Below are positions 15,832 to 24,461 of a stretch of DNA of 64,000 bases, one piece after another. Source of the stretch: Saprospiraceae bacterium (lineage in GTDB: Bacteria; Bacteroidota; Bacteroidia; Chitinophagales; Saprospiraceae); the NCBI GenBank assembly GCA_016787345.1, contig JAEUUU010000047.1, positions 40,115 through 104,114 of the forward strand, in the 5' to 3' direction. A program made the translations under genes and the position numbers. Positions within the stretch are counted from its first letter, which is position 1, and every line of letters starts with the position of its first letter. The notes under the pieces were generated by a model. The model did no database searches and had not been told where the DNA came from. It was given only the letters and a program-made list of their open reading frames with translations.

Positions 15832-16590
15832 ATGCAGACGAGACTATACACTACCCTCGCTCTCCTTTTTACCCTCCTTACCACTGTTCAGGCCCAGAAA
15901 TTTCGCGTCGATCTCAACATCAATGCGGGAATGAGCCGCTTGTACCACAACACCAACTTCGAGACGACCAAAATGAACGGCCTCTACAAGTTTGTGGAAA
16001 TCTCGCACCCGGAGGGGTACACCTGGGAGCAATTTGCCGAAACGTACCAACTGCGCGAAAAATTTGAATTGCCGCATTTCGGCATTTCTGCCCGCTTTCA
16101 GTATCGCGACTGGCCGCTGATTCTCGAAGCACAGGCCATGAGTTCGCCCTCCGGCTACGAAAAAATGGCCTACGGGGGTATTATCGGGCTCGGCAAGGAT
16201 TTGCCCATCGGCGATAATATCGGCCTGTATTTCAGTTTTTTAGGCGGCTACAAATTTGTTTACGACAAAGGGTTCGGCTCCAGCACGCTCACCAACAGCA
16301 TCGGTCATAAAACCGCGCGTGAATACGCTTCCGAATGGTTCGATCCTGAAAAACCGCTGGGTACGCAAAAAGGCAACCTCTTTACCCTGCGCATGAGTAT
16401 GGCCAAAAGCCTCGACGCAGCGGAGTCGCTCATGGTCGGCGCCGAGTTCTACGGCGAACTCGACCTGACCGACAAAGTCGCCCGGGCTGGCGCAGCCCGC
16501 ATGACCAACGCCGGCGCCCACGTCTTCATCCGGTTCAATCTATTCCACAAGAAAGAAGACCCGTTTTACCCGAGTCCGGGAGGACATTGA
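15832..16590 (+). CDS. Hypothetical outer-membrane protein, probable beta-barrel
   Basis: 252 residues with a signal peptide (MQTRLYTTLALLFTLLTTVQAQ). The mature chain alternates strand-like segments (FRVDLNINAGMSRLYHN, GISARFQYRDWPLILEAQAM, GLYFSFLGGYKFVYDKGFG, SLMVGAEFYGELDL) and ends AHVFIRFNLFHKKEDPFYPSPGGH. The pattern suggests an outer-membrane barrel with a short periplasmic tail. No family was recognised. It ends seven bases before a large inverted repeat that probably terminates its transcript. Confidence 0.65.
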   Translation: MQTRLYTTLALLFTLLTTVQAQKFRVDLNINAGMSRLYHNTNFETTKMNGLYKFVEISHPEGYTWEQFAETYQLREKFELPHFGISARFQYRDWPLILEAQAMSSPSGYEKMAYGGIIGLGKDLPIGDNIGLYFSFLGGYKFVYDKGFGSSTLTNSIGHKTAREYASEWFDPEKPLGTQKGNLFTLRMSMAKSLDAAESLMVGAEFYGELDLTDKVARAGAARMTNAGAHVFIRFNLFHKKEDPFYPSPGGH

Positions 16591-16596
16591 ATTCTT

Positions 16597-16732
16597 TGAT
16601 TTACGATATGCGATTGGGGCGATTTACGATTTCCGAATTGATTGGGGATATTCGATTTTAAACCAATCGAAAATCCTCATTCTGAATTCAATTCGGAAAT
16701 CGTAAATCGCCCCAATCGCATATCGTAAATCA
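16597..16732. repeat. 45-bp perfect inverted repeat between convergent genes
   Basis: Arms 16597-16641 and 16688-16732 are exact reverse complements; the 46-nt spacer has a further imperfect 12-bp stem, so the whole element can fold into one long hairpin. Each arm holds two copies of GATTTACGAT. The right arm supplies the TGA stop of the ppk2 gene (16730-16732). It is likely a dispersed palindromic element serving as a two-way terminator. Confidence 0.9.
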
Positions 16733-17482
16733 ACGTCCAGCCAATTCAGGCATTTCCAGGTTGAGTTTTTCCAACCTTTCTACCAGCGTTTTTGCGATAA
16801 AATAATCGCGCCACCAACGGTCGTCGACCGGACAAATGTGCCACGGGATGCTGCTGTGGTTGATGGCATATTCGTAGGCGTCCATGTATTTGTCCCACAA
16901 CTTACGCTCCTCCCAGTCGCCCGGATTGTGTTTCCAGTATTTGTCGGGTTCCTGCATGCGCTCTTTGAGTTGCTTTTCCTGCTCGTCGTGGGAAATGTGC
17001 ATGTAGAATTTGAAAACCAGGGTGTTGTTGTCAAATTCCAGGGTTTCTTCAAACGCATTGATGGCGGCCATGCGCCGGCGGACGCGCTCCTCGTCGATCC
17101 AGCCGTGAACGCGCTGAATCAGGATGTCTTCGTAATGGCTGCGGTTAAAAATGCCGATCATGCCCTTGGCCGGCACGACTTTGTGCACGCGCCAGAGAAA
17201 ATCATGCGCGAATTCTTCTTCCGTGGGCTTTTTGAACGCGTGATAGGTCAGCCCTGTGATGCGGCATTTGTCAAAAACCTTGTGCGCCGCGCCGTCTTTC
17301 CCGCTGCCGTCCATGCCTTGCAATACAACCAGCAGGCTGTGTTTGCCGTCGGCATAAAGCCGTTGTTGCAGATCGCCCAGGCGGTCGACCAGGTCTTCGG
17401 TTTCTTCCTTGATGTGTTTTTCCTTTACACCTTCGGGGGCAGCAGTGGGGATATCGGCCAGTTTGATGAGCGGACGGGACAT
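16730..17482 (-). CDS. ppk2: Polyphosphate kinase 2 family protein
   Basis: 250 residues. PPK2 enzymes phosphorylate nucleoside mono- or diphosphates using polyphosphate. The Walker A region GMDGSGKDG (residues 56-64), the lid/Walker B-like FNRSHYEDILIQRVHGW, and the C-terminal PWHICPVDDRWWRDYFIAKTL segment are diagnostic. The size fits one-domain class I or III PPK2s. The start at 17482 gives MSRPLIKLAD and lies 25 bp after the upstream DUF58 gene stop, so the two may be cotranscribed. The stop codon falls inside the large inverted repeat at 16597-16732. Substrate (ADP, AMP or GDP) is not decided by sequence here. Confidence 0.93.
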   Translation of the reverse strand: MSRPLIKLADIPTAAPEGVKEKHIKEETEDLVDRLGDLQQRLYADGKHSLLVVLQGMDGSGKDGAAHKVFDKCRITGLTYHAFKKPTEEEFAHDFLWRVHKVVPAKGMIGIFNRSHYEDILIQRVHGWIDEERVRRRMAAINAFEETLEFDNNTLVFKFYMHISHDEQEKQLKERMQEPDKYWKHNPGDWEERKLWDKYMDAYEYAINHSSIPWHICPVDDRWWRDYFIAKTLVERLEKLNLEMPELAGR

Positions 17483-17507
17483 AGGGTGAGGAGTTGTTTG
17501 TACTATA

Positions 17508-18446
17508 TTAGCCCATTTTGGCACGTTTTGCCATCCATGTTTGCAATATAGGATAAAAACCTTGGTTAATGTCGGCTTCCACGAAGTCGATTTTGAATTG
17601 CAGGCAGCGGAGTTTCAATTGGTCTTTGAAAGCATTGACCTGTTTGGTATAGAACTCTTTGACCTGATTGGGTTGCAAGCGCACCTGTTCGCCCGATTCC
17701 ATATCGACGAAGATGTAGGGGCGGTTTTCAAACTCAAAATCCAGTTCGTGTTTTTTGTCGGTTACGTGGAAAAGAATCACCTCGTGTTTGTTGTGGCGTA
17801 GGTGTTGCAGTGCGGAGAAGAGGGCTTCTGCCTGTTCGGGGTGCTCCATCACGTCGGTAAAGATGACGACGAGGGAGCGGCGGTGAATCGATTCGGCTAC
17901 GAGGTGCAGGCTGGCCGCCAGATCGGTAGGGCGATTGAGTTGCGGGTGTTCGATTCGGTCCGACAATTGGGAGAGCAGCAGGCGGTAGTGCATGGTGCTC
18001 GATTTGCAATGGGTATTGACTCGTATTTCGTCGTCAAAAAGGGTAAGGCCAAACGAGTCGCGTTGTTTGCGCAGCACGTTCATGAGTACGGCTGCCGATT
18101 GCGCGGAGAAGCAGAATTTGTTGGCGTATTTGTACTTGTCGGGATTTTTTTCGTCCCAGGGGTAATACATGGTGGAAGAAGCGTCGACGACCAGTTGGCA
18201 GCGAAGGTTTGTTTCTTCTTCAAAACGTTTGCTGAACAACCTGTCGGTGCGGCCGTATACTTTCCAGTCGATGTTGCGGGTGGTTTCGCCGGCGTTGTAG
18301 AGCCGGTGTTCGGCAAATTCGACGGAGAAGCCGTGGAACGGACTGCGGTGAAGCCCTACGATAAAACCTTCCACGACCTGCTGGGCCAGCAATTCGAGGT
18401 TGCTGCCGAGTGCGCGGATATCCTGGGTTTCCAGTATTTGACTCAT
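17508..18446 (-). CDS. DUF58 domain protein (vWA-like)
   Basis: 312 residues starting at the ATG at 18446; the promoter box at 18483-18490 excludes the longer ORF start. The DUF58 core is clear: FHGFSVEFAEHRLYNAGETTRNIDWKVYGRTDRLFSKRFEEE (residues about 38-80), then a vWA-like domain with the MIDAS-like line VVDASSTMYYP (D-x-S-x-S variant) and VVIFTDVMEHP. Such proteins usually pair with a MoxR AAA+ ATPase that acts as chaperone for metal insertion or complex assembly. No MoxR gene is adjacent. ppk2 follows 25 bp downstream. Confidence 0.9.
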   Translation of the reverse strand: MSQILETQDIRALGSNLELLAQQVVEGFIVGLHRSPFHGFSVEFAEHRLYNAGETTRNIDWKVYGRTDRLFSKRFEEETNLRCQLVVDASSTMYYPWDEKNPDKYKYANKFCFSAQSAAVLMNVLRKQRDSFGLTLFDDEIRVNTHCKSSTMHYRLLLSQLSDRIEHPQLNRPTDLAASLHLVAESIHRRSLVVIFTDVMEHPEQAEALFSALQHLRHNKHEVILFHVTDKKHELDFEFENRPYIFVDMESGEQVRLQPNQVKEFYTKQVNAFKDQLKLRCLQFKIDFVEADINQGFYPILQTWMAKRAKMG

Positions 18447-18482
18447 GGTGTAAAATGATGCCTGTGGTTCGTACAAGGCGCC

Positions 18483-18490
18483 CAAAAGTA
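18483..18490 (-). promoter_or_regulatory. Promoter -7 box for the DUF58 gene
   Basis: Minus-strand TACTTTTG matches TAnnTTTG; the start near 18479 leaves a leader of about 32 nt. A TTG-like -33 element (18516-18518) is 25 nt away, longer than usual. Confidence 0.5.
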
Positions 18491-18504
18491 AGGCGGATGA
18501 ATGA

Positions 18505-18539
18505 AACGCCGGCCGCAAGCTTTTGTTACGGCCGGCGTT
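18505..18539 (-). terminator. Hairpin after the TonB-like gene
   Basis: 11-bp GC-rich stem (18505-18515 with 18529-18539), 13-nt loop, located 16 bp after the minus-strand stop at 18555. The T tract is weak. Confidence 0.6.
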
Positions 18540-18554
18540 CGGCGGATCGACGAA

Positions 18555-19004
18555 TCAATCGAGCCGGAACCTGACGGGGAGCGTGTAGCGTACTTTCACC
18601 GGATAGCCGTCGATGATACCCGGTTTCCAGCGTGGTAAAAGCATCAGGATACGGCGTATTTCTTCGCCGCAGCCGTAGCCGATGTCGCGGATAATTCGGG
18701 TGTCACCTACTTTGCCCTCTTGGTCGATGACGAAGGAAACCAGTACCAGACCCTCTACGTTGTTTTGCCGGGCGGAGTCGGGATAAGTCAGGTGTTGGCT
18801 GATAAATTGCATCAGGCCGTCTTGCCCGCCCGGGAACTCGGGTTCCTGTTCCATATCGAACATTTCAAACACATTTTCCCCCATCACCGGCTCCAAAGGC
18901 GCTTCGGAGACCTTTGCGGTTGAATCGGATTGCGATTGTTGAGGGGTTTGGCCGGCCAGTGAATAGCAGGCGGCCAGGAACAGGCAAATTAGCGTTAGTC
19001 GCAT
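18555..19004 (-). CDS. TonB C-terminal domain protein with signal peptide
   Basis: 149 residues. Signal peptide (1-18, AACYSLAGQ), a short acidic linker (FEMFDMEQEPEFPGG) and a TonB_C domain (LMQFISQHLTYPDSARQNNVEGLVLVSFVIDQEGKVGDTRIIRDIGYGCGEEIRRIL..., about 62-149). EFPGG and YPxxARxxNVEG are hallmarks of Bacteroidetes TonB-like modules. There is no transmembrane anchor or Pro-rich spacer, so it is a periplasmic TonB-domain protein rather than a classical energy transducer. It shares the GCGEE motif with the larger TonB-domain protein at 47675. rtcB lies upstream in the same direction, 28 bp away. Confidence 0.88.
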   Translation of the reverse strand: MRLTLICLFLAACYSLAGQTPQQSQSDSTAKVSEAPLEPVMGENVFEMFDMEQEPEFPGGQDGLMQFISQHLTYPDSARQNNVEGLVLVSFVIDQEGKVGDTRIIRDIGYGCGEEIRRILMLLPRWKPGIIDGYPVKVRYTLPVRFRLD

Positions 19005-19031
19005 GATTAAGAATATTTAGGTGAATAAAAG

Positions 19032-20231
19032 TCAGTCTTTGTAGGGGTCGAACATATCCGGCGCCGCCATGGCTACCCCGATGGGTGTTAACCGGTGCAC
19101 AATTTCGATCGTCCCTTCGTGGTATTGCAGCACTTCCTGCAATTTTTTGTAGCACTCCGGGGCTTCATCGGCGCCGCCGCCGCGCAGGGCAATTTTTTTG
19201 TTCTTCATTCTTTTTTTCCATTCCGTCCAGTCGACCAGGCCCTTGCTCAGGTATTGCACCTTGCCGTTTTTCCAGCGTTTTTTGCCGGCGGCCTGGTTGC
19301 GGCTCATCACCCGCCCGGCGCCGTGTACGGTGGAGTAAAGTCCTTCGCGGCTCAGTGGCGAATCCTTGCCCCGGATAATGACCGAAACGTCGGCCATATT
19401 GGCGCCGATAAAGCCGTATTGGCCAGGGAACGCCGGCGTGGCGCCTTTGCGCACGACGTAGAATTTTTCGCCGAAATGCGTTTCCTCCCACAGGAAATTG
19501 TGGTGGTTGTGCACCTCGAATGTCGATCGGGCGCCCAGAATTTCCAGCACTTTTCCGACCACGACGTCGCGGCCGGCATAGGCGTACTCCCCGGCAAGCC
19601 GCATGGCCGCCAGGTAATCCTGCCCCAGTTCACTTTCCGCATCGAAAAGGATGGGCGGGGCATCCATGCCGCCGTCGGGTGCGGGGTCGGTGAAGTTTTT
19701 CCCTTTGGAAAGGGCGATAAAACCGGTAGTGGTTTTGTGGCCGAAGCCGCGCGAACCGAAATGCACACCGATCCACAGGTAGCCTTTTTCGTCTTCAAAA
19801 AGGTCGACGAAATGGTTGCCCGAGCCCACGGTGCCCAGTTGCTCCATGGCCAGTTTCATCATGTTGCGCTGCGGCTTGAATTCGGCCTTTGCAATATGAT
19901 CGAATACCGGATGGTCGATTGGTTGCGGGTTGGGGCGGCCGATCCCGAAACCAATCTGTTTAAAAATGGCGTCCATCACCTTTTCCCGGTCGATGTCGGC
20001 GGCCATTAAATTCGTTTGCACCGCCTTGTTGCCGCAAGCAATGTCGAAACCGACACCTGAAAGGCTGATTTTGTCTTTATACGCCACCACGCCGCCGATT
20101 GGATGGCCATAACCGTAGTGCGCGTCGGCGGTTAGGGCGGCGCGGTCGTCGGGCGAGGCCGGGCAACGTTTAATCTGTTCGATGGCTTTGGCGTCGATCA
20201 GTGGTTCGCCGAAAATGGTGAGATGGGTCAT
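19032..20231 (-). CDS. rtcB: RtcB-type RNA ligase
   Basis: 399 residues. RtcB joins RNA 2',3'-cyclic phosphate or 3'-phosphate ends to 5'-OH ends using GTP and Mn2+. Metal and catalytic motifs visible: GVGFDIACGNK (Asp63, Cys66), GTVGSGNHF, HFGSRGFGH, EVHNHHNF, RKGATPAF, and HGAGRVMSR containing the His that is guanylylated. The protein is in the short (about 400-residue) branch of the family. No archease or RtcA gene is adjacent. It follows a 77-residue membrane-protein gene on the same strand (37-bp gap). Role is RNA repair or tRNA healing. Confidence 0.94.
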   Translation of the reverse strand: MTHLTIFGEPLIDAKAIEQIKRCPASPDDRAALTADAHYGYGHPIGGVVAYKDKISLSGVGFDIACGNKAVQTNLMAADIDREKVMDAIFKQIGFGIGRPNPQPIDHPVFDHIAKAEFKPQRNMMKLAMEQLGTVGSGNHFVDLFEDEKGYLWIGVHFGSRGFGHKTTTGFIALSKGKNFTDPAPDGGMDAPPILFDAESELGQDYLAAMRLAGEYAYAGRDVVVGKVLEILGARSTFEVHNHHNFLWEETHFGEKFYVVRKGATPAFPGQYGFIGANMADVSVIIRGKDSPLSREGLYSTVHGAGRVMSRNQAAGKKRWKNGKVQYLSKGLVDWTEWKKRMKNKKIALRGGGADEAPECYKKLQEVLQYHEGTIEIVHRLTPIGVAMAAPDMFDPYKD

Positions 20232-20268
20232 GTGCGTCGATAACGGTCTTCACGGGCTGGAAGTTCCT

Positions 20269-20502
20269 TTATTTCCCGCCGCTTTCCCGGCGGTCGCGAT
20301 CCCAGTCCATATTGGCCAGGGCTACCACTACGAAGCCGATCATGACCATGAGTATTTTGAACACGAAAGCGAACAGGTGACCGGGTTTTTCCAAAAAACC
20401 GAGGAATGCCCAATGGGTGCCGATTACTTGCAGGAAAATAGCGGATAACCCGAGAATAATCAGCGAGAATCCGAGCAACATCCAGCGTCCTTTATTTTTC
20501 AT
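20269..20502 (-). CDS. Small two-helix membrane protein
   Basis: 77 residues with two hydrophobic helices (about 8-27 and 42-62) and a charged tail (DWDRDRRESGGK). It starts with MKNKGRWMLLG and lies upstream of rtcB in the same direction, so it may be the first gene of that transcript. No family recognised. Coding status is supported by position and membrane topology but not by homology. Confidence 0.55.
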   Translation of the reverse strand: MKNKGRWMLLGFSLIILGLSAIFLQVIGTHWAFLGFLEKPGHLFAFVFKILMVMIGFVVVALANMDWDRDRRESGGK

Positions 20503-20557
20503 CGTAAAATCAAAGTAAGATTATTCATTTTAAAAACGGGTGAACTCTCAGAGCGCC

Positions 20558-20565
20558 TAACTTTG
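20558..20565 (+). promoter_or_regulatory. Promoter -7 box for the HMG-CoA lyase gene
   Basis: TAACTTTG matches TAnnTTTG; predicted start near 20569 gives a leader of about 40 nt to the TTG start at 20609. A -33 element is not evident. Confidence 0.5.
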
Positions 20566-20608
20566 GCAAGCCAAATTTGTTCAGCCATAACCAAATCCAT
20601 TTACCGCC

Positions 20609-21484
20609 TTGTCTGTCACCACCCGAGATTCAGAATTTGTCAAATTAATCGAATGCCCGCGCGATGCCATGCAAGGGTTGCACGAGTTCATTCCAACTGA
20701 AACCAAGGCCGACTACATCAATCAATTGTTGCAGGTCGGGTTTGATACGCTCGATTTTGGCTCGTTCGTCAGCCCGAAAGCCATCCCGCAAATGCGGGAC
20801 ACGGCCGAAGTTTTGGCAAAATTAGACCTTTCCGCCACCCCTACCAAACTCCTGGCCATCGTTGCCAACCAACGCGGCGCCGAAGATGCCTGCCAGTACC
20901 CCGAAATCAGTTATCTGGGCTATCCATTCAGCATCAGCGAAACGTTCCAGCTGCGCAATACCAACGCGACCATCGCGGAGAGCGTGGAGCGCACCCAGGC
21001 GATTCAGGAACTTTGCCAGCGCCATGGCAAAGAATTGGTGCTCTATATCTCAATGGGCTTTGGGAACCCCTACGGCGACCCCTGGAACGTGGAAACCGTG
21101 CACAAATGGGTGGATCAACTGGTCCCCATGGGCATCCGTATCTTCTCCTTGTCCGACACGATCGGATGCTCCAATCCCGAAAACATCTCGTATCTGTTTG
21201 GCAATTTGATACCCGCTTACCCGGAAGTCGAGTTCGGGGCGCATTTGCATACCCAGCCCCACAACTGGCGTGAAAAGATCGAAGCCGCCTGGAATAGCGG
21301 ATGCCGCCGCTTCGACGGGGCCATGCGCGGATACGGAGGTTGCCCGATGGCCAAAGACGAGCTGACGGGCAACATGGCAACCGAAAACCTGGTCTTTTTT
21401 TTCGATGAAGTACATGCCGAACACGGCCTGAATCGCCAGGCGTTCGGGCGAAGTATGGCAATGGCCCTGGAGGTGTTTGAGTAA
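20609..21484 (+). CDS. Hydroxymethylglutaryl-CoA lyase
   Basis: 291 residues. It cleaves HMG-CoA to acetoacetate and acetyl-CoA, the last step of leucine breakdown. Motifs: ECPRDAMQGLHEFIPTETK (PRD-Q active-site start, residues about 15-33), YISMGFGNPYGDPW, SLSDTIGCSNPE, GAHLHTQPHNW (metal-binding His-x-His) and RGYGGCPMAKDELTGN with the catalytic Cys. The frame needs a TTG start at 20609 (SVTTRDSEF follows); no in-frame ATG or GTG precedes the PRD motif, and the promoter box lies 43 bp upstream. It is monocistronic. TIM-barrel relatives (isopropylmalate synthase) are less likely given GGCP. Confidence 0.92.
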   Translation: MSVTTRDSEFVKLIECPRDAMQGLHEFIPTETKADYINQLLQVGFDTLDFGSFVSPKAIPQMRDTAEVLAKLDLSATPTKLLAIVANQRGAEDACQYPEISYLGYPFSISETFQLRNTNATIAESVERTQAIQELCQRHGKELVLYISMGFGNPYGDPWNVETVHKWVDQLVPMGIRIFSLSDTIGCSNPENISYLFGNLIPAYPEVEFGAHLHTQPHNWREKIEAAWNSGCRRFDGAMRGYGGCPMAKDELTGNMATENLVFFFDEVHAEHGLNRQAFGRSMAMALEVFE

Positions 21485-21520
21485 TGAATTGCCCAAGGCT
21501 GCCTCATAAGTCTGACTATC

Positions 21521-21602
21521 AATAATGTGTCACGCAAAGCCGCCAAGGGCGCCAAGGAGCAAATTCTTTGCGCGCTTTGCGACTTCGCGTGACATAATAT
21601 TT
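21521..21602. repeat. Intergenic inverted-repeat element (CGCAAAG type)
   Basis: Ends GTCACGC (21529-21535) and GCGTGAC (21587-21593) are exact reverse complements with AT-rich flanks that partly match. Inside are AAAGCCGCCAAGGGCGCCAAGG and CTTTGCGCGCTTTGCGACTTCGCG-like runs. It looks like a dispersed intergenic element between convergent genes. Confidence 0.65.
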
Positions 21603-21653
21603 CTACGATTTTGAGACGGCCCGATCTGTAAAACAGCCCCGGCTCTGTGGCAA

Positions 21654-24389
21654 TTACAGTTTCACAAATTTAAGCGATTGGCTGCCGGCGCCGGCATGCA
21701 GTGTCAGCGTGTATACGCCCGCGGGCCAATGAGCAGGCAGTTCGATGGTTTCCTGCTGTGCACCCGCCTGACGCGCGACGCCGGGCAGGAAATTGGCCAT
21801 CAAACGACCCGTTTCGTCGTAACAATCGATCCGGACGGTCTGCCCGGTAAGGAGTTCGTACTTGAGCTGGATAGCCGAGGAGACTGGGTTGGGGTAAAGT
21901 GAAACGACCAGATTGTTGGTCGAAGTCGCGTCGACAACGCCCACGGAAGGAATTTCGACCAGCCGAACCAATACGACGTCGTCGTTCTGGCCGTTGTTTT
22001 GCTGCCCGCCGACCAGTAATTGATCATTATCGAGCGGAATGACTTGCAGGGCGACCTTTCCGGCAAGCCGAATGATGCCATTGATCCCGAAATCAGTGTC
22101 CAGGCTCCCGTCGGGTAGCAGTCTGGTGATTGCGATTTGAAAATCAGGATCGGCATTGATCGTGACTCCGCTCTTCCCAACTGCCACGATACGTCCGTCG
22201 GCCTGAACGGCGAGGTCTACGACGATTGCATTGTCGTCGTTGCCAAAAGTGTGGGCAATGAAACCGTTGGTGCCAAAACTCGGGTCGAGGGCGCCGTTCG
22301 GGAGCAATTGCGCAAAAGCAAAACTGTTGCCGCCGCCGGCGACCAGTAATTTGCCGGAAGGCAGGCGAAGGAAGGTATTGGCGTTCTGCTGACTTCCGGG
22401 CATGCCCGCGTCGATAACGAGTCCGCCGCTGCCAAAATTCAGGTCCACCGAGCCATTTTCAAGAAATTGAACCAAATAATCGCGGATGGAACCATTTACC
22501 CAGCGGGAGCCGAGCGCCAGGAATTTACCGTCGGAAAGTGTGTGAAGTTGTTCCCAAACCAGAAAACCCGCCGGCGCCTGTGCCTGGCCGTTGAGGCCGA
22601 AACTCAGGTCGAATGCGCCCTGGGAGGTGTAGCGAACCATTACGCCTTCTTGGACCGGTAGCGGAGAAGCGCCGGCCGCGAGCAATTTTCCGTCGGGTGT
22701 AAGCGCCAGGGCATGGTAACTGCTGCCCTCGCCAAAGCTGCTGGTCGCAATGCCGTTTGCACCGAAAGTGGCATCCGGTTGTCCGTTTTCTTCCAGCCGG
22801 ATCAAACCGGCAACACCGTTGAACATGCCGGCGCCCGCAATTTTGCCATCTGATGCGCGCACAATGTCGAGCAAGGTGCCCTGGGCGGGCGGATTCAGGA
22901 AAGACTCCGCCTGGCCGAAGCTCGCGTCGGGAGCGCCGTTGGGTTGCAATCGCAGGATTCCGGGATAAAATTCAAAGCCAGACCCTGCCGCTTTGTATGC
23001 GCTGCCAGCACACAGGATTTTTTCGTCGGGCAACAGCAACATTTTGTAAAGCAGGTCAAACGAAGCATCTACATCGGTCAGCACAACCCCGTTTTGTCCG
23101 AAATCGGTGTCGAGGTGGCCATCGGCGGAATAGTGCAACAGGGCGAAGTCGGCATTGATTGTTCGTTCGGAAGTGCCGGCCAGCAGGATGTCGCCAGCGG
23201 CATCGACTGCCATGCGGTAGGCGTTGTCGTTGGTGGGGCTTACGGAGCTGATAACTTGTCCGGCATTGCCAAAAGAAATGTCGGGCGAGCCGTCGGGCAG
23301 CAGGCGGAGCAGGAAAAAGTCGCGGAAATCAGTGTTTTCCAACATGCCGGAAAGCAGAATGCCGCCATCGGGATGAGCCAGTACGTCGGTGCAGAAGTTG
23401 CCGGCGGGGCCCGGTTCGATTGTAAGGATGCCGTTGTTGCCGAAACTGTCGTCGGCAAGTCCGTTGGGCAAAAGCCGTACGACACCCACGCGGGGGAAAA
23501 AATCGAGTGTCGTCACGCCGGCTGCCACAATTTTACCGTCGCTTTGCAGGGCGATGCCGCGGGCGAGGTCGTCGTTGCCCAGGTCGAACCGCGCCACGCC
23601 GTTGTCGGCAAAATCAGTGTCGAGCTGGCCGTCGGAGCGGTAGCGGGCCACGATAAAGTCGGAGGAAAAGTCGTCATTGTAGACTTGTCCGGCGACGACA
23701 ATTTTACCGTCGGGCTGCAATTTGGCGTCGAAAATCAGGTCGGAAACCGCGCTGAATGATTGCACCACCCGCCCGTCGACGCCAAAGTCGGGGTCGGGTT
23801 GCCCGTTGGGCAGCAATCGGAGCAGGGCGAAATCGGACTCGAAGCCGTCGGGGCTGGTGTAACCTGCCAGTACGATTTTACCGTCGGGCTGGAGCATGAC
23901 GGCATAGGCGTAATCCATCCCGAAATTGAAATCGTAGCTGGCTTTGCCGGTTCCGGCAAAGGTGACGTCGGGCTGTCCTTCCGGGGTGAGGCGGGTCACG
24001 GCAAAATCCTCAAAACCGGCATCACCGGCAAATCCGGCTACCACGGCGCGGCCATCGGGCAGTAGTGCGGCGGCGTAGGCGATTTCCTGGCCGGCGCCAA
24101 AATTGACCGTCCGCTTGCCGTCGATATCAAAATCGTGATCGAGCCGACCGTCGGGCAGGTATTGCACGACGGAAAACTGGTTGGCAGAGTCGGCTACCGA
24201 GCGACCCGCGACGAGAATACGGCCGTCGGGGCGGTAGAGCACGGCAAAGCCCTGGTCGTCGGAGGGCAGGAAATGGAGAAACTGTCGGCCTTTGTAGCCA
24301 AAAGTGGAGTCGAGAAATTCAGATTGGGAAAAAAGGAGGGAAAAAGGAGAGAAGGCCACGATCAACATGGCGAACAGGCGGGATCGCAT
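21654..24389 (-). CDS. Secreted delta-60 repeat protein with T9SS sorting domain
   Basis: 911 residues: signal peptide (about 1-22), then about fourteen tandem repeats of 50-60 residues that each contain an L-P-D/N-G-x-x-D-x-x-FG-x-x-G core and an A-x-x-x-D-GKI-x-V/L-AG strand pair, and finally a T9SS type A domain (SLYPNPVSSAIQLKY ... AGVYTLTL ... FVKL). These are delta-60 repeats, which resemble beta-propeller blades. The protein should be exported and attached or released at the surface. Function is unknown; repeat proteins of this kind are often adhesive or structural. The repeat DNA is not exact, so the copies are old. Confidence 0.92.
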   Translation of the reverse strand: MRSRLFAMLIVAFSPFSLLFSQSEFLDSTFGYKGRQFLHFLPSDDQGFAVLYRPDGRILVAGRSVADSANQFSVVQYLPDGRLDHDFDIDGKRTVNFGAGQEIAYAAALLPDGRAVVAGFAGDAGFEDFAVTRLTPEGQPDVTFAGTGKASYDFNFGMDYAYAVMLQPDGKIVLAGYTSPDGFESDFALLRLLPNGQPDPDFGVDGRVVQSFSAVSDLIFDAKLQPDGKIVVAGQVYNDDFSSDFIVARYRSDGQLDTDFADNGVARFDLGNDDLARGIALQSDGKIVAAGVTTLDFFPRVGVVRLLPNGLADDSFGNNGILTIEPGPAGNFCTDVLAHPDGGILLSGMLENTDFRDFFLLRLLPDGSPDISFGNAGQVISSVSPTNDNAYRMAVDAAGDILLAGTSERTINADFALLHYSADGHLDTDFGQNGVVLTDVDASFDLLYKMLLLPDEKILCAGSAYKAAGSGFEFYPGILRLQPNGAPDASFGQAESFLNPPAQGTLLDIVRASDGKIAGAGMFNGVAGLIRLEENGQPDATFGANGIATSSFGEGSSYHALALTPDGKLLAAGASPLPVQEGVMVRYTSQGAFDLSFGLNGQAQAPAGFLVWEQLHTLSDGKFLALGSRWVNGSIRDYLVQFLENGSVDLNFGSGGLVIDAGMPGSQQNANTFLRLPSGKLLVAGGGNSFAFAQLLPNGALDPSFGTNGFIAHTFGNDDNAIVVDLAVQADGRIVAVGKSGVTINADPDFQIAITRLLPDGSLDTDFGINGIIRLAGKVALQVIPLDNDQLLVGGQQNNGQNDDVVLVRLVEIPSVGVVDATSTNNLVVSLYPNPVSSAIQLKYELLTGQTVRIDCYDETGRLMANFLPGVARQAGAQQETIELPAHWPAGVYTLTLHAGAGSQSLKFVKL

Positions 24390-24461
24390 AATCGGATGAT
24401 TTTGGATGAACGTTCAAAGGATTAATTCGGCGTGCAAAGTACGGAATCTGAAACGCCTGAC

